This document shows, in pieces, positions 19,807 to 30,595 of a stretch of DNA of 64,000 nt. This stretch comes from Streptomyces sp. JB150 (GTDB lineage: Bacteria > Actinomycetota > Actinomycetes > Streptomycetales > Streptomycetaceae): assembly GCF_011193355.1 (NCBI RefSeq), contig NZ_CP049780.1, positions 4,415,085 to 4,479,084 of the forward strand, written 5' to 3'. The translations under genes were made by a program, and so were the position numbers. Below the pieces are notes generated by a model. It did no database searches. It worked only from the letters and a program-made list of their open reading frames with translations, and was not told the origin of the DNA. Position 1 is the first letter of the stretch. Every line of letters starts with the position of its first letter.

Positions 19807-20460
19807 ATGGCCCGCATTCCCGGCAGTGGCCTCGCCAAGGGCCTGGCCGTCACCCTCCGCACGATGACGAAGAAGACCGTCACCGAGCAGTACCCCGACG
19901 TGCAGCCCGACCTCCCGCCCCGCACCCGCGGCGTGATCGGCCTGTTCGAGGAGAACTGCACGGTCTGCATGCTCTGCGCCCGCGAGTGCCCGGACTGGTG
20001 CATCTACATCGACTCCCACAAGGAGACGATCCCGGCGGCGACCCCCGGCGGCCGTGAGCGCAGCCGCAACGTCCTCGACCGCTTCGCCATCGACTTCTCG
20101 CTGTGCATGTACTGCGGTATCTGCATCGAGGTCTGCCCGTTCGACGCCCTGTTCTGGTCCCCGGAGTTCGAGTACGCCGAGACCGACATCCGCGACCTCA
20201 CCCACGAGCGCGACAAGCTCCGCGAGTGGATGTGGACCGTCCCGGCCCCGCCCGCCCTCGACCCGGGCGCGGAGGAGCCGAAGGAGCTGGCCGCCGCCCG
20301 CAAGACGGCGGAGAAGCTGGCCGCCCAGCAGCAGCCCCCGGCCACCGGGCCGACGCACGCCGACGAGCAGGTGCGCGCCGCCGAGTCCGCCACCCGCCCG
20401 CAGGGCGCCTCCGCGCAGCAGACCGACCGGCCGAGGCCGAAGCGGGAGGGCACGGCATGA
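19807..20460 (+). CDS. nuoI: NADH-quinone oxidoreductase subunit I homologue (2x[4Fe-4S])
   Basis: 217 residues. Two ferredoxin-type motifs, [12 protein letters not shown] and [12 protein letters not shown], bind the N6a and N6b clusters that pass electrons to NuoB. The ATG at 19807 is two bases after the nuoH stop. A C-terminal tail of about 70 residues is Ala/Gln/Pro-rich and not part of the core fold. With NuoE, F and G absent, this is the natural entry point for electrons, perhaps from a reduced ferredoxin. Confidence 0.93.
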   Translation: MARIPGSGLAKGLAVTLRTMTKKTVTEQYPDVQPDLPPRTRGVIGLFEENCTVCMLCARECPDWCIYIDSHKETIPAATPGGRERSRNVLDRFAIDFSLCMYCGICIEVCPFDALFWSPEFEYAETDIRDLTHERDKLREWMWTVPAPPALDPGAEEPKELAAARKTAEKLAAQQQPPATGPTHADEQVRAAESATRPQGASAQQTDRPRPKREGTA

Positions 20461-21032
20461 CCCTCGCAGCCGAGACCCACGGCTTCCTCTCCCCGACCGG
20501 CGTCGAGATCGCCTTCCTCCTCGTCGGCCTGGTCACCTTCGGGGCCGCCCTCGTCACCGTCACCACCCGGCAGCTGGTGCACGCCGCGCTGTGGCTCGTG
20601 GTGACCCTCGGCGGCCTCGCCGTCGAGTACCTCCTGCTCACCGCCGAGTTCATCGCCTGGGTGCAGGTCCTCATCTACGTCGGCTCCGTCGTCGTCCTCC
20701 TGCTGTTCGGGCTGATGCTCACCAAGGCCCCCATCGGCCGCTCCCCGGACGCCGACTCCCACAACCGCTGGGCCGCCCTCACCGTGGCCGTAGCCTCGGC
20801 CGCCGCCCTGGTCTGGGTCGTCGTCGACGCCTTCCGCACCACCTGGATCGACCTCGACGGCCCGGCCGCCGGAACCACGAAGGTCACCGGCGAGAGCCTG
20901 TTCCAGAACTGGGTCCTCCCCTTCGAGGCCCTGTCCGTCCTCCTCCTCGCCGCCCTGGTCGGCGCGATCGTCCTGTCCCGCAAGGCCAAGACCGGCGCCG
21001 CCGCGGCCGACGGGAAGGAAGGCGTCCGCTGA
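20457..21032 (+). CDS. nuoJ: NADH-quinone oxidoreductase subunit J homologue
   Basis: 191 residues with five helices. The third helix region ([20 protein letters not shown]) carries the conserved glycine of the pi-bulge typical of NuoJ. It starts in an ATGA overlap with nuoI, and its TGA shares a base with the nuoK ATG, so translation is coupled on both sides. Confidence 0.92.
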   Translation: MTLAAETHGFLSPTGVEIAFLLVGLVTFGAALVTVTTRQLVHAALWLVVTLGGLAVEYLLLTAEFIAWVQVLIYVGSVVVLLLFGLMLTKAPIGRSPDADSHNRWAALTVAVASAAALVWVVVDAFRTTWIDLDGPAAGTTKVTGESLFQNWVLPFEALSVLLLAALVGAIVLSRKAKTGAAAADGKEGVR

Positions 21033-21424
21033 TGCACCTCGCCTATCCCGCCGTCCTCTCCGCCCTCCTGTTCTGTACCGGCCTGTACGGCGTCCTCGCC
21101 CGCCGCAACGCGATCCTGGTGCTGATGTCGGTCGAGCTGATGCTCAACGCCGTCAACCTCAACCTGGTCGCCTTCGACGTCTGGCTCAGCCGGGCCGCCG
21201 AGGAGACCCTGCACTCCGGGCAGGCGCTGACGCTGTTCACCATCGCCATCGCCGCCGCCGAGATCGGCATCGGCCTGGCGATCGTCCTCGCCGTGTACCG
21301 CAACCGCGGCACCTCCGACATCGACAAGCTCCGCGACACCGCCGAGGGGCACGAGCCGGAGGGCCACGAGACCGGCACGCCCGCGACCGGGACGGGCGCC
21401 GAGAAGGCTGAGGCCACCGCGTGA
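21032..21424 (+). CDS. nuoK: NADH-quinone oxidoreductase subunit K homologue
   Basis: 130 residues. Three helices with the conserved membrane glutamate in [18 protein letters not shown] and a second in [18 protein letters not shown], both needed for proton transfer in the family. A polar tail of about 30 residues ([12 protein letters not shown]) extends beyond the usual 100-residue length. The ATG shares one base with the nuoJ stop. Confidence 0.92.
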   Translation: MHLAYPAVLSALLFCTGLYGVLARRNAILVLMSVELMLNAVNLNLVAFDVWLSRAAEETLHSGQALTLFTIAIAAAEIGIGLAIVLAVYRNRGTSDIDKLRDTAEGHEPEGHETGTPATGTGAEKAEATA

Positions 21425-23415
21425 CCACGACCACCCTCGCCGTACTCGTCCCCCTCCTGCCGTTCCTCGGCGCCGCCGCCGGCCTGGCGCTCGGCCGCAC
21501 CGCCCCCGGCTTCGTCCGCCCCCTCGCGGTCCTGCCGGTCCTCACCGCGCTCGCCCTCGCCGTGGTCGTCGCCGTGCACCAGGGCGGCGACGACGCCATC
21601 GACGCCGCCACGGAACTCACCCCCACCGGGTCGGTCCCCATCGAGCTGGCCCTGCACATCGACGGCTTCGCCGCGCTCGTCGCCGTCCTGGTCGCCTTCG
21701 TCGCGACCTGCGTGCAGATCTACTCCACGGGCTACCTGCGCGAGGACCCGCGCTACCCCTCCTACGCCGCGCTCGTCTCCCTGTTCACCTCCGCGATGCT
21801 CCTCGTCGTCTACTCGGGCGACCTGATGGTGCTGCTCGTCGGCTGGGAGGTCATGGGCATCTGCTCCTACTTCCTGGTCGGCCACTACTGGGAGACCCCG
21901 GAGGCCCGCGCCGCCTCCCTCAAGGCCTTCCTGGTGACCAAGCTCGGTGACGTCCCCTTCCTCATCGGCCTGTTCGCGCTCGCCGGCGACGCCGGATCGT
22001 TCCGCATCACCCGCATCCTCGGCGCGGTCGCGGGCGGCGGGCTCGACCACCCGACGCTGATCGCCCTGCTGCTCCTCGCCGGGGTCGCCGGCAAGTCCGC
22101 GCAGTTCCCGCTGCACACCTGGCTCCCCGACGCGATGGCGGGCCCCACACCCGTCTCCGCGCTGATCCACGCCGCGACGATGGTCGCCGCCGGTGTCTAC
22201 TTCATCGCCCGGCTCCTCCCGGTCTTCGAGGCCTCGCAGGCCGCGATGGTCGTCCTCGCCGTGATGGCCGCCGTCACCATGGCGGGCTCCGCGCTCGCCG
22301 CCCTCGCCCAGGACGACATCAAACGCGTCCTCGCCTACTCGACGATCGGCCAGCTCGGCTACATGACCGGCGCCCTCGCCGTCGCCGACCGCGGCGCCGC
22401 CGTCTTCCACCTCCTGTCCCACGGCGCCTTCAAGGCGCTGCTGTTCCTCGCCGCCGGCGTGATCATCCACGCCACCGGCACCAACTCGCTGGCCGCCATG
22501 TCCCGCATGAGCCACCTGCGCGACCGCGTCCCCGACGCCTACTGGACGATGACCGTGGCGCTCCTCGCGCTCGCCGCGATCCCGCCGTTCAGCGGCTTCT
22601 TCTCCAAGGAGGCCGTCCTCGGCGCCGCCGAGCACGTCACCACCGGCCACACCGGGCACGCGCCCGCCGCCGCGGGCTGGATCGTCCTCGTCGCGGGCCT
22701 GCTCACCGCGCTGCTCACCGCCGCGTACGCCACCCGCCTGTGGCTGCTCGCCTTCCGCGGCCACGGCACCGAGGCCCCCGACCACGGCCGCCAGCCCGTC
22801 ACCATGACCGTCGTGCTGTGGGTGCTCGCCGCCCCCTCCCTCGCCCTCGGCGGATTCGCCTACCAGTCCTTCCCCGGCTGGTTCGACGGCGGCGACCTCG
22901 GTCCCACCCTGGTCACCTCCGTGCTGGGCACGGGCCTCGCCCTGGCCGGCGGCCTCGTCACCTACGCCGCCTGGCGCCACACCGGCGCCCGTACCGCCCG
23001 CGTCCCGCTCGGCGCGGTCGCCGCCCACCCCGGGGGCGACGCCGGCCAGGTCGAGGCCGAGGCCATCGCCGCCCACACGCCCGCCTACGGCGACATCGCG
23101 CAGGCCCCCGACCCGGGCGACCCCGGACGGCTGCTGCTCGGCCCGCTGCACCGCCACGCGGCCGCCGGCTTCCGCCTCGACGCCGTCTACTCGACGCTGT
23201 TCGTCCGCCCCGTCCGGGCCGGCGCGAGCCTCGTCAGGTTCCTCGACCGCGAGGTCGTCGACACCTACGTACGCGGCGCGGGCGCCCTACCCCGCTGGCT
23301 CGGCGCCGCCGTACGGCGCGCCCAGACCGGCAATGTGCAGACCTATGTGAGCGCGCTGCTCGCCGGCACCGTCGTCCTGGTGGTCGCCGCCGTCCTCGTC
23401 GCCACGGGAGCGTGA
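21421..23415 (+). CDS. nuoL: NADH-quinone oxidoreductase subunit L homologue (antiporter-like)
   Basis: 664 residues with about 16 helices. The antiporter core shows the glutamate helix [13 protein letters not shown], the [19 protein letters not shown] signature, and conserved lysines in GKSAQFP and [16 protein letters not shown]. The C-terminal lateral-helix region is present, so full length is kept. The GTG start overlaps the nuoK stop. Confidence 0.93.
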   Translation: MTTTTLAVLVPLLPFLGAAAGLALGRTAPGFVRPLAVLPVLTALALAVVVAVHQGGDDAIDAATELTPTGSVPIELALHIDGFAALVAVLVAFVATCVQIYSTGYLREDPRYPSYAALVSLFTSAMLLVVYSGDLMVLLVGWEVMGICSYFLVGHYWETPEARAASLKAFLVTKLGDVPFLIGLFALAGDAGSFRITRILGAVAGGGLDHPTLIALLLLAGVAGKSAQFPLHTWLPDAMAGPTPVSALIHAATMVAAGVYFIARLLPVFEASQAAMVVLAVMAAVTMAGSALAALAQDDIKRVLAYSTIGQLGYMTGALAVADRGAAVFHLLSHGAFKALLFLAAGVIIHATGTNSLAAMSRMSHLRDRVPDAYWTMTVALLALAAIPPFSGFFSKEAVLGAAEHVTTGHTGHAPAAAGWIVLVAGLLTALLTAAYATRLWLLAFRGHGTEAPDHGRQPVTMTVVLWVLAAPSLALGGFAYQSFPGWFDGGDLGPTLVTSVLGTGLALAGGLVTYAAWRHTGARTARVPLGAVAAHPGGDAGQVEAEAIAAHTPAYGDIAQAPDPGDPGRLLLGPLHRHAAAGFRLDAVYSTLFVRPVRAGASLVRFLDREVVDTYVRGAGALPRWLGAAVRRAQTGNVQTYVSALLAGTVVLVVAAVLVATGA

Positions 23416-23421
23416 GCAGGC

Positions 23422-24996
23422 GTGATCGATATCAGCGAGTCCGTGATGCAGTTCCTTCTGGCGTTCGTCGTCGTCGGCCCGCTCCTCGGGGCCGCCGCCG
23501 CTCTGCTGCCCGCCCCGCCCGGACTGAAGGGGAAGTCGCCCGAGCAGGCCGTGCTGCGCCACGGCGTCACCGTGACCGGCGCCGTGCTCATCGCCGCGAT
23601 CGCCCTGGCGCTCGGCTTCGACCACGACCAGCCGTCGAAGATGCAGGCCACGACGGACATCAGCTGGATCCCCGCACTCGACGTGCGCATCCACCTCGGC
23701 ATCGACGGCATTTCCCTCCCCCTCGTCGTGCTGACCGCGCTGCTGACCTTCCTCTGCGCGCTCTACAGCTACTTCAAGCTGCCCGCGGGCCCGTCCCCGA
23801 AGGCCTTCGTCGCCCTGCTGCTCGTCCTGGAGTCCGGCACCCTCGCCACCTTCGCCGTCCTCGACCTGCTGCTGTTCTTCCTCGCCTTCGAGATGGTCCT
23901 GATCCCGATGTACTTCCTCATCGCCCGCTGGGGCGGCGAGGGCCGGGCCGAGGCCGCCTGGAAGTTCATCCTCTACACGCTGCTCGGCTCCGTGGTCATG
24001 CTGCTCGGCCTGCTCCTGATCGGCCTGCGAGCGGGCACCTTCGACATGGTGGCACTCGCCACTGACAACGGCCGGTCGCTGAGCACGTCCGTGCAGGTCA
24101 TCGCCGTTCTGGCGATCGGGATCGGGCTCGCCGTGAAGACCCCGATGTGGCCACTGCACAGCTGGCTGCCCGACGCCCACACCGCCGCCCCGACCGTCGG
24201 CTCCGTGCTGCTGGCCGGCGTGCTGCTGAAGATGGGCACGTACGGGTTCGTCCGCATCCTGCTGCCCGTCGCGCCCGACGGCTTCCGCACCTTCGCGCCG
24301 TACCTCGCCGCCTTCGCCGTCGTCGGGATCATCTACGGATCGCTCGCCTGCCTCGCCCTCGCCCGGCGCGGCGCGAGGGGCGACCTGAAGCGGCTGATCG
24401 CCTACTCCTCCGTCGGTCACATGGGCTTCGTCCTGCTCGGCATCGCGACCATGACCCCGACCGGCGTGAACGGCGCCCTGTTCGCCAACGTCGCCCACGG
24501 CCTCATCACCGGCCTGCTGTTCTTCCTCGTCGGCGCGCTGAAGGAACGCACCGGCAGCACCGACCTCGACACCCTCGCCGAGGAGACCGGCGCCGCCCTG
24601 TACGGCCGGGCGCCGCGCCTGGGCGGCCTGCTCGCCTTCGGCGCCGTCGCCTCGCTCGGGCTGCCGGGCCTGGCCGGGTTCTGGGGCGAGATGCTCGCGC
24701 TGTTCGGCGCGTTCGACCCCGCCGACGGGCTCAGCCGCCCCGCCTTCCTCACCTTCATGGCGGTCGGCGCGTTCGGCACCCTGCTCACCGCCGCCTACCT
24801 GCTGGTCGTGGTCCGCCGGGTCTGCATGGGCGCCCTCCCGCAGGACACGCCGAAGCTCACCGACGTACGGGGCTACGAGTTCGCGGCCTGGACGCCGCTC
24901 GTCGCCCTCACCGTCGTCGCCGGACTCTGGCCCAAGACCCTCCTCGGCCTGACGGACCCGGCCGTGCAGCAGCTCCTCGCAGGAGGCACCCGATGA
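23422..24996 (+). CDS. nuoM: NADH-quinone oxidoreductase subunit M homologue (antiporter-like)
   Basis: 524 residues with about 14 helices. [20 protein letters not shown] holds the proton-channel glutamate, and [17 protein letters not shown] plus [15 protein letters not shown] are NuoM signatures. GTG is used six bases after the nuoL stop. It is the second of the three antiporter-type pumps in the operon. Confidence 0.93.
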   Translation: MIDISESVMQFLLAFVVVGPLLGAAAALLPAPPGLKGKSPEQAVLRHGVTVTGAVLIAAIALALGFDHDQPSKMQATTDISWIPALDVRIHLGIDGISLPLVVLTALLTFLCALYSYFKLPAGPSPKAFVALLLVLESGTLATFAVLDLLLFFLAFEMVLIPMYFLIARWGGEGRAEAAWKFILYTLLGSVVMLLGLLLIGLRAGTFDMVALATDNGRSLSTSVQVIAVLAIGIGLAVKTPMWPLHSWLPDAHTAAPTVGSVLLAGVLLKMGTYGFVRILLPVAPDGFRTFAPYLAAFAVVGIIYGSLACLALARRGARGDLKRLIAYSSVGHMGFVLLGIATMTPTGVNGALFANVAHGLITGLLFFLVGALKERTGSTDLDTLAEETGAALYGRAPRLGGLLAFGAVASLGLPGLAGFWGEMLALFGAFDPADGLSRPAFLTFMAVGAFGTLLTAAYLLVVVRRVCMGALPQDTPKLTDVRGYEFAAWTPLVALTVVAGLWPKTLLGLTDPAVQQLLAGGTR

Positions 24997-26516
24997 ACTC
25001 CCTGGCCCAGCCGGCCGCCGCGTCGCTGATCCAGTCCGTCGACTGGCTCGCCGTCGCGCCGCCCACCGTCGCGGCCGTGATCGCCCTCGTCGTCCTGGTC
25101 GCCGACCTGTTCGTGGCCGAGCGGCGCAAACCGCTCCTCGGCTATGTCTCCGTCGCCGGCCTGGCCGCCGCCATGCTCATGCTGCTGCCCCTCCTGGACG
25201 GCGACCGCGCCACCTTCTGCGTGCCCGCCGACCCCGCCGCGTGCAGCTACGTCGCCGACCGCTTCACCCTCGTCCTCCAGCTGCTCGTCCTCGGCGGCGC
25301 CCTGGTGGCCGCCCTGCTGTCCGTCACCGGTCTCAAGGACGCGCGCGGGGGGCTGCCCGAGGGGGAGTTCTGGTTCCTGCTGCTGTCCTCCGCGGCGGGC
25401 GCCGCCCTGCTGCCCGCCTCCCGCGACCTCGCGACCCTGATCGTCGCCCTGGAGGTCGCCTCGCTGCCCGCCTTCGCCCTCGTCGGCCTCAAGCACGGCG
25501 ACCGCAGGTCCTCCGAGGCGGCGCTGAAGTTCTTCCTGTCCTCGGTCACCGCCACCGCGGTCAGCCTGATGGGCGTCAGCTTCCTCTACGCCACCACCGG
25601 CAGCCTCTACCTGACCCGGATCGCCGAGCGGATCCAGGGCGTCGACGGACAGCTCCACACCCTCGCCCAGACCGGCGTGGTCCTCACCCTCATCGGCTTC
25701 GCCTTCAAGACGGCCGCCGTGCCCTTCCACTTCTGGGTGCCCGACACCTACGTGGGCGCGCCCCTGCCGGTCGCCGCCTACCTGTCCGTCGTCGGCAAGG
25801 CGGTCGGCTTCTCCGGCCTCGTCCTCGTCACCGTCATCGCCCTGCCGTCGTACGCCGACGTCTGGGGCCCCGCGCTCGCCGTGCTCGCCGCCCTCACCAT
25901 GACCGTCGGCAACGTCGGCGCCCTCCGGCAGGCGGCCACGCGCGCGTACAGCGCGGTACGGCTGCTGGCCTGGTCCTCCGTCGGCCAGGCCGGCTACCTC
26001 CTGGTCCCGATCGCCGCCGCCGCGTACTCCGACGACGCCGAGCGCTCGATCGGCTCCACGATCGCCTACGCCCTCATGTACGGCGTGGTCAACCTCGGCG
26101 CCTTCGCGGTGGCCGCCCTGGTCGGCCGTACGAGGTCCCTGAACCGCGTCGCCGACTACCGCGGCCTGTACGCCGCCCACCCGGTCACCGCCCTGCTGCT
26201 GGCCTTCTTCCTGCTCTGCCTGGCCGGGCTGCCGCCGGGCATCATCGGCCTGTTCGCCAAGGTCACCGTCTTCTCGGCGGCCGTCGACGGGGGCCTGGGC
26301 TGGCTGGCCGTGGTCATGGCCGTGAACGTCGTGATCGCGCTGTTCTACTACCTCCAGTGGACCGCCCTGCTGTTCCGCGCGCCCGAGGGGGAGCCCGCGC
26401 GGCACCGCGTCCCGGCCCCCGTCACGGCCGCGATCGCCGTCACCGCCGTCCTCGGCATCGCCCTGTCCGGGGCGCCCCAGCTGGTGCTGCGCTTCACCGA
26501 CACCGGCCTCTTCTGA
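24993..26516 (+). CDS. nuoN: NADH-quinone oxidoreductase subunit N homologue (antiporter-like)
   Basis: 507 residues with about 14 helices. [17 protein letters not shown] and [20 protein letters not shown] are the NuoN equivalents of the antiporter motifs, and [14 protein letters not shown] follows. It starts in an ATGA overlap with nuoM and ends the operon; about 200 bp of non-coding DNA follow before htpX. Confidence 0.93.
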   Translation: MNSLAQPAAASLIQSVDWLAVAPPTVAAVIALVVLVADLFVAERRKPLLGYVSVAGLAAAMLMLLPLLDGDRATFCVPADPAACSYVADRFTLVLQLLVLGGALVAALLSVTGLKDARGGLPEGEFWFLLLSSAAGAALLPASRDLATLIVALEVASLPAFALVGLKHGDRRSSEAALKFFLSSVTATAVSLMGVSFLYATTGSLYLTRIAERIQGVDGQLHTLAQTGVVLTLIGFAFKTAAVPFHFWVPDTYVGAPLPVAAYLSVVGKAVGFSGLVLVTVIALPSYADVWGPALAVLAALTMTVGNVGALRQAATRAYSAVRLLAWSSVGQAGYLLVPIAAAAYSDDAERSIGSTIAYALMYGVVNLGAFAVAALVGRTRSLNRVADYRGLYAAHPVTALLLAFFLLCLAGLPPGIIGLFAKVTVFSAAVDGGLGWLAVVMAVNVVIALFYYLQWTALLFRAPEGEPARHRVPAPVTAAIAVTAVLGIALSGAPQLVLRFTDTGLF

Positions 26517-26713
26517 GGCCTTCTCGGCCGAGCCGTCCGGGCAGCCTCACTCGGACGGCTCAGCCGCGCCCCCGCAGGCACAAGGGAACTAGTGCTCGCC
26601 GCCCGGCGTTGACCGAAGCGGGAGGGTCCACTGGACGTGACACCACGACTCCGGTGCGACAAGCGATTCAGCAAGCAAAGGGTTCCCCTGCTGCACCACT
26701 TGGAGGGCGTACC

Positions 26714-27577
26714 GTGCACCGCCGGCACAACGGGCTCAGGACCGCAGTACTCCTCGGGGGACTGTCCGCACTCATCATCGTCATCGGCGGCTTCTTCGGC
26801 CGTACGGGGCTCGTCGTCGCCGTCCTGGTCGCCCTGGGCACGAACGCGTACGCGTACTGGAACAGCGACAAGCTCGCCCTCCGCGCGATGCGCGCCCGCC
26901 CGGTCAGCGAGTTCGAGGCGCCGGGGCTGTACCGGATGGTCCGCGAGCTCTCCACGCAGGCCCGCCAGCCCATGCCCCGGCTGTACATCTCCCCGACGGA
27001 GGCCCCCAACGCCTTCGCGACCGGCCGCAACCCGCGCAACGCCGCCGTGTGCTGCACGGAGGGCATCCTCCGCCTCCTCGACGAGCGCGAACTGCGCGGC
27101 GTCATCGGCCACGAGCTGAGCCACGTCTACAACCGCGACATCCTCATCTCGTCGGTCGCCGGCGCCCTCGCCACCGTGATCATGTTCCTGGTCAACTTCG
27201 CCTGGCTGATCCCGGTCGGCCGCTCGGACGACGACGACGGCCCCGGCCTGTTCGGCATGCTGCTGATCATGCTCCTGGGACCGCTCGCGGCCTCCCTCAT
27301 CCAGCTGGCCATCAGCCGCTCGCGGGAGTACGAGGCCGACGCCTCCGGCGCCCAGCTCACCGGTGACCCACAGGCCCTGGCCAGCGCCCTGAGAAAGCTG
27401 GAGGCGGGCACCAAGCAGCTCCCGCTGCCCCCCGAGCCGCGGATCGAGACCGCGAGCCACATGATGATCGCCAACCCGTTCCGCCCCGGCCAGGGCCTGG
27501 CCAAGATGTTCTCCACCCACCCGCCGATGGCGGAGCGCATCCGCCGCCTGGAACAGATGGCAGGTCCCCCACGGTGA
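26714..27577 (+). CDS. htpX: Membrane zinc metalloprotease HtpX (M48B)
   Basis: 287 residues. Two N-terminal helices ([19 protein letters not shown] and the next) anchor the protein. The zinc motif is [14 protein letters not shown], with the third ligand in [11 protein letters not shown]. Two further helices lie around residues 155-205. HtpX degrades misfolded membrane proteins. The GTG at 26714 follows TGGAGGG with good spacing; the open frame upstream is nuoN shadow. The next gene overlaps its stop by GTGA. Confidence 0.92.
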   Translation: MHRRHNGLRTAVLLGGLSALIIVIGGFFGRTGLVVAVLVALGTNAYAYWNSDKLALRAMRARPVSEFEAPGLYRMVRELSTQARQPMPRLYISPTEAPNAFATGRNPRNAAVCCTEGILRLLDERELRGVIGHELSHVYNRDILISSVAGALATVIMFLVNFAWLIPVGRSDDDDGPGLFGMLLIMLLGPLAASLIQLAISRSREYEADASGAQLTGDPQALASALRKLEAGTKQLPLPPEPRIETASHMMIANPFRPGQGLAKMFSTHPPMAERIRRLEQMAGPPR

Positions 27578-27972
27578 AGACGATCCTGAACATCATCTGG
27601 CTGGTGCTGAGCGGCCTGTGGCTGTGCCTCGGCTACTTCGCCGCAGGGCTGCTCCTGTGCGTCACGATCATCGGCATCCCCTTCGGGATAGCCGCCTTCC
27701 GCATCGGTGTCTACGCGCTGTGGCCCTTCGGGTACACCACGGCCGAGCGCCGCGACGCCGGCGCCCCGTCCCTCGTCGGCAACGTCCTGTGGCTGGTCCT
27801 CGCGGGCTGGTGGCTGGCCCTCGCCCACATCGCGACCGGCATCGCGCTCTGCCTCACGATCATCGGCATCCCGTTCGGCATCGCCAACTTCAAGCTGATA
27901 CCCGTCTCGCTGGTGCCGCTGGGCCGCGAGATCGTCCCCTCGGACCGCCCGTTCGCCACGAAGACCTGGTGA
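27574..27972 (+). CDS. YccF-type inner membrane protein with two repeats
   Basis: 132 residues made of two homologous halves. Each has a helix, a [14 protein letters not shown] motif and a closing LWPFG or LVPLG element; the pair of [10 protein letters not shown] copies is diagnostic of the YccF domain. It is co-transcribed with htpX (4-base overlap). The molecular role of YccF proteins is not established; co-occurrence suggests membrane quality control. Confidence 0.85.
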   Translation: MKTILNIIWLVLSGLWLCLGYFAAGLLLCVTIIGIPFGIAAFRIGVYALWPFGYTTAERRDAGAPSLVGNVLWLVLAGWWLALAHIATGIALCLTIIGIPFGIANFKLIPVSLVPLGREIVPSDRPFATKTW

Positions 27973-28077
27973 GGCCGCCGGACCACCCGGCCGCCCCCAG
28001 ACCACCCAGCCCTTGGATCACCCAACCCCCGGATCACCTGGCCGCCCCCGGACCACCCGGCCGCCGCCGGGCCGGGA
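27973..28077. repeat. Degenerate GGACCACCCGGCCGCC repeats between convergent genes
   Basis: About six imperfect copies of a 15-20 bp unit, variants of GGATCACCTGGCCGCCCCC, fill the gap between the YccF gene and the convergent permease gene. The first and last copies (near 27977 and 28048) are the most alike. This is a low-complexity intergenic expansion; no coding potential is seen. Confidence 0.55.
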
Positions 28078-29325
28078 TCACCGCGCGGACGCCCACCACC
28101 GCCGTACCCCGTACGCCACCAGGCCCGCCGCCAGCACCCCCGCACCCGCCGCGACCGACACGCCGGGCAGCGAGAACGCCAGCACCACACAGCCGAGCAG
28201 TCCCACGGCCGGCACCACGCGGGCGCGCACGGAGGCGTCCAGCGTCCATGCCGAGGCGTTGGCCACGGCGTAGTACGCGAGCACCCCGAACGACGAGAAG
28301 CCGATCGCGCCCCGCACGTCCACCGTGGCCGCCAGGACGGCGACCACCGCGCCCACCGCCAGCTCGGCCCGGTGCGGCACCCGGAAGCGCGGATGCACGG
28401 CGGCCAGGACGCCCGGCAGATGCCCATCACGCGCCATGGCGAGCGTGGTCCGGGAGACGCCCAGGATCAGCGCCAGCAGCGAGCCCAGCGCCGCCACCGC
28501 TGCCCCGACGCGCACGACCGGCACCAGACCCGGCAGCCCGGCGGCGCGCACGGCGTCGGCCAGCGGAGCGGTCGCCCGGGCGAGCCCGCCGGAGCCGAGC
28601 ACGGACAGCACGGCGACCGCCACGCACGCGTAGACCGCGAGCGCGATGCCGAGTGCCAGGGGGATCGCACGGGGGATCGTCCGGGCGGGATCGCGCACCT
28701 CTTCGCCGAGCGTGGCGATCCGCGCGTACCCGGCGAAGGCGAAGAACAGCAGACCGGCCGCCTGGAGCACCCCGCCGAAGCCCTCCGAGGCGCCGATGTC
28801 GAGCCGCGCGGCGTCGGACGCGGCCGACCCCAGGCACCCGGCCACCACGGCGGCGAGCACGGCCAGCACCACCGCCACGATCGCCCGCGTCAGCCAGGCG
28901 GACTTCCGCACACCGCCGTAGTTCACGGCGGTCAGCGCCACGACCGCCGCCACCGCCACCGCGTGCGCCTGACCGGGCCACACGTACGCGCCCACGGTGA
29001 GCGCCATGGCCGCGCAGGAGGCCGTCTTGCCGACGACGAACGCCCAGCCCGCCAGATAGCCCCAGAAGGGCCCCAGCCGCTCCCTGCCGTACACGTACGT
29101 GCCGCCGGAGGCCGGATAACGGGCCGCGAGCCGGGCCGAGGACATGGCGTTGGAGTAGGCGACCACGGCCGCCACGGCGAGCCCGGGCAGCAGCCCGGAG
29201 CCGGCCGCGCCGGCCGCCGGGGCGAGCGCGGCGAAGATCCCGGCTCCCACCATCGAGCCCAGCCCGATGACCACGGCATCGGTCAGCCCGAGGGAGCGTC
29301 GCAGTCCGGCAGGGGACGTCGTCAT
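28078..29325 (-). CDS. APC family amino acid permease
   Basis: 415 residues with about 12 helices. The N-terminus VVIGLGSMVGAGIFAALAPA is the glycine-rich unwound helix 1 of amino acid/polyamine/organocation transporters, and FFAFAGYARIATLGEEVRDP is the conserved helix 6 with its loop. It probably imports or exchanges an amino acid. It stands alone, 92 bp downstream of yajQ on the same strand, separated from it by a strong hairpin. Confidence 0.88.
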   Translation of the reverse strand: MTTSPAGLRRSLGLTDAVVIGLGSMVGAGIFAALAPAAGAAGSGLLPGLAVAAVVAYSNAMSSARLAARYPASGGTYVYGRERLGPFWGYLAGWAFVVGKTASCAAMALTVGAYVWPGQAHAVAVAAVVALTAVNYGGVRKSAWLTRAIVAVVLAVLAAVVAGCLGSAASDAARLDIGASEGFGGVLQAAGLLFFAFAGYARIATLGEEVRDPARTIPRAIPLALGIALAVYACVAVAVLSVLGSGGLARATAPLADAVRAAGLPGLVPVVRVGAAVAALGSLLALILGVSRTTLAMARDGHLPGVLAAVHPRFRVPHRAELAVGAVVAVLAATVDVRGAIGFSSFGVLAYYAVANASAWTLDASVRARVVPAVGLLGCVVLAFSLPGVSVAAGAGVLAAGLVAYGVRRWWASAR

Positions 29326-29364
29326 GGCGGCACCCTACTGATCCGGCCGGCCGCCCCCGCACAC

Positions 29365-29401
29365 GGAGGGAGGGCGGGCACGAAACGCCCGCCCTCCCTC
29401 C
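29365..29401 (-). terminator. Hairpin terminator downstream of yajQ
   Basis: A perfect 15-bp stem, GGAGGGAGGGCGGGC with its complement, and a 7-base loop. It lies 17 bases after the yajQ stop codon on the minus strand. Confidence 0.8.
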
Positions 29402-29417
29402 CGCCGGCCCGCGCGGC

Positions 29418-29906
29418 CTAGCGGTAGTTCACGAACTGCAGCGCGAAGTCGAAGTCCTTGCCCTTCAGCAGGGCGATGACGGCCTGAAGGTCGTCCCGGC
29501 TCTTCGAGCTGACCCGCAGCTCGTCACCCTGGACCTGCGCCTTCACGCCCTTGGGACCCTCGTCGCGGATGATCTTCGCGACCTTCTTCGCGTTCTCCTG
29601 CGAGATGCCCTCCTGGATCGACGCGAAGATCTTGTACTCCTTGCCGGACAGCTGCGGCTCGCCCGCGTCCAGTGCCTTCAGCGAGATCCCGCGCTTGATC
29701 AGCTTGGACTGGAAGACGTCGAGGACAGCCTTCACCCGGTCCTCGGAGTTCGCCTCCATCAGGATCTTGTCACCGGACCACGAGATCGAGGCCCCCACGC
29801 CCTTGAAGTCGTAGCGCTGCGAGATCTCCTTGGCGGCCTGGTTGAGGGCGTTGTCGACCTCCTGCCGCTCGACCTTCGAGACGATGTCGAAACTGGAGTC
29901 GGCCAT
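29418..29906 (-). CDS. yajQ: YajQ family nucleotide-binding protein
   Basis: 162 residues. [20 protein letters not shown], the QRYDFKG motif and the C-terminal [10 protein letters not shown] are diagnostic of the YajQ/UPF0234 family. The fold is two ferredoxin-like domains. Some family members bind cyclic di-GMP, others nucleotides or tRNA; which applies here is unknown. A GGAGC ribosome site lies before the ATG and a hairpin ends the unit. Confidence 0.93.
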   Translation of the reverse strand: MADSSFDIVSKVERQEVDNALNQAAKEISQRYDFKGVGASISWSGDKILMEANSEDRVKAVLDVFQSKLIKRGISLKALDAGEPQLSGKEYKIFASIQEGISQENAKKVAKIIRDEGPKGVKAQVQGDELRVSSKSRDDLQAVIALLKGKDFDFALQFVNYR

Positions 29907-30128
29907 GTCCTGTGGCTCCTTGCATCGGGTGCGAATCGGGGTGCGTAGCGGCGTACGCGGGTCGACGGCCGGCCCCGCGCGGTGCCGGGCCGCATCCGGA
30001 CAAGCCTAGCCACCCCCCGTCCCCCGGGTGCCGATCAATCGGGTGGCGAAGCACCCCTCCTCATCGGGTATTGTTTACGTCGTTGCCAGGGAGCACCGCC
30101 GAAAAGCGGTTCGAACGGCAGCGACCCC

Positions 30129-30210
30129 GGCGGTGTGCCCGAGCGGCCAAAGGGAGCAGACTGTAAATCTGCCGGCTCAGCCTTCCCAGGTTCGAATCCT
30201 GGCGCCGCCA
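30129..30210 (+). tRNA. tRNA-Tyr (GTA)
   Basis: A class II tRNA of 82 bases with a long variable arm. The 7-bp acceptor stem (GGCGGTG with CGCCGCC, one G-T pair) closes the cloverleaf. The anticodon stem-loop reads CAGACTGTAAATCTG with anticodon GTA, and the T arm is CCAGG-TTCGAAT-CCTGG. The discriminator base is A and CCA is not encoded. Confidence 0.95.
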
Positions 30211-30217
30211 CTTCGGG

Positions 30218-30258
30218 AAAGACCCTCTCCTCTGCGAAACGCAGGGAGGGGGTCTTTT
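30218..30258 (+). terminator. Intrinsic terminator after tRNA-Tyr
   Basis: AAAGACCCTCTCC pairs with GGAGGGGGTCTTT (one G-T), enclosing a small CTGC/GCAG stem. The hairpin ends in a short T-run, so this is a classical terminator 7 bases after the tRNA. Confidence 0.85.
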
Positions 30259-30358
30259 CGTTTCCGCATCCCGTCCCCCGCATCCGCATCCGCGTGGCGG
30301 GGCGCGGCGGGTGTGGTGACCCTCACGGGGCCGGGAACCGCGCGGGCACACTGGGGGC

Positions 30359-30571
30359 ATGTCGTCCCGTCGCAGAACGTGTCCCGAGTGCCGTCGTGAG
30401 ATCGCCGTCGTCGCCGGGCGGTTCGCCCGGCACGATCCGCCCGGCGCCCGGGAGGACGGGCGGCTGGTGTCCTGTCCCGGGTCGCGTCGGCCGGCGCAAC
30501 TGGGCGCCGTGCAGCCGTCGTTGGACGGCTATGTGGTGCCTGAGTTCCCGGGGCAGCTGCCGCTGTTCTGA
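30359..30571 (+). CDS. Small Cys-containing hypothetical protein
   Basis: 70 residues. The N-terminus has CPEC (residues 8-11), and one further cysteine lies in the segment LVSCPG, so a zinc knuckle is possible though only three cysteines are seen. The middle is basic (AGRFARHDPPG) and the end is LDGYVVPEFPGQLPLF. Third-position GC is high, and I recall similar small proteins in other Streptomyces. GGGGG lies close before the ATG. Function is unknown. Confidence 0.6.
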   Translation: MSSRRRTCPECRREIAVVAGRFARHDPPGAREDGRLVSCPGSRRPAQLGAVQPSLDGYVVPEFPGQLPLF

Positions 30572-30595
30572 CTCCCCGTCCGCCCCGCGCGGCGG

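Noticed and set aside
27973..28077. Repeats as a CRISPR array
   Set aside because: The units are short, adjacent and degenerate, with no unique spacers and no cas genes nearby.
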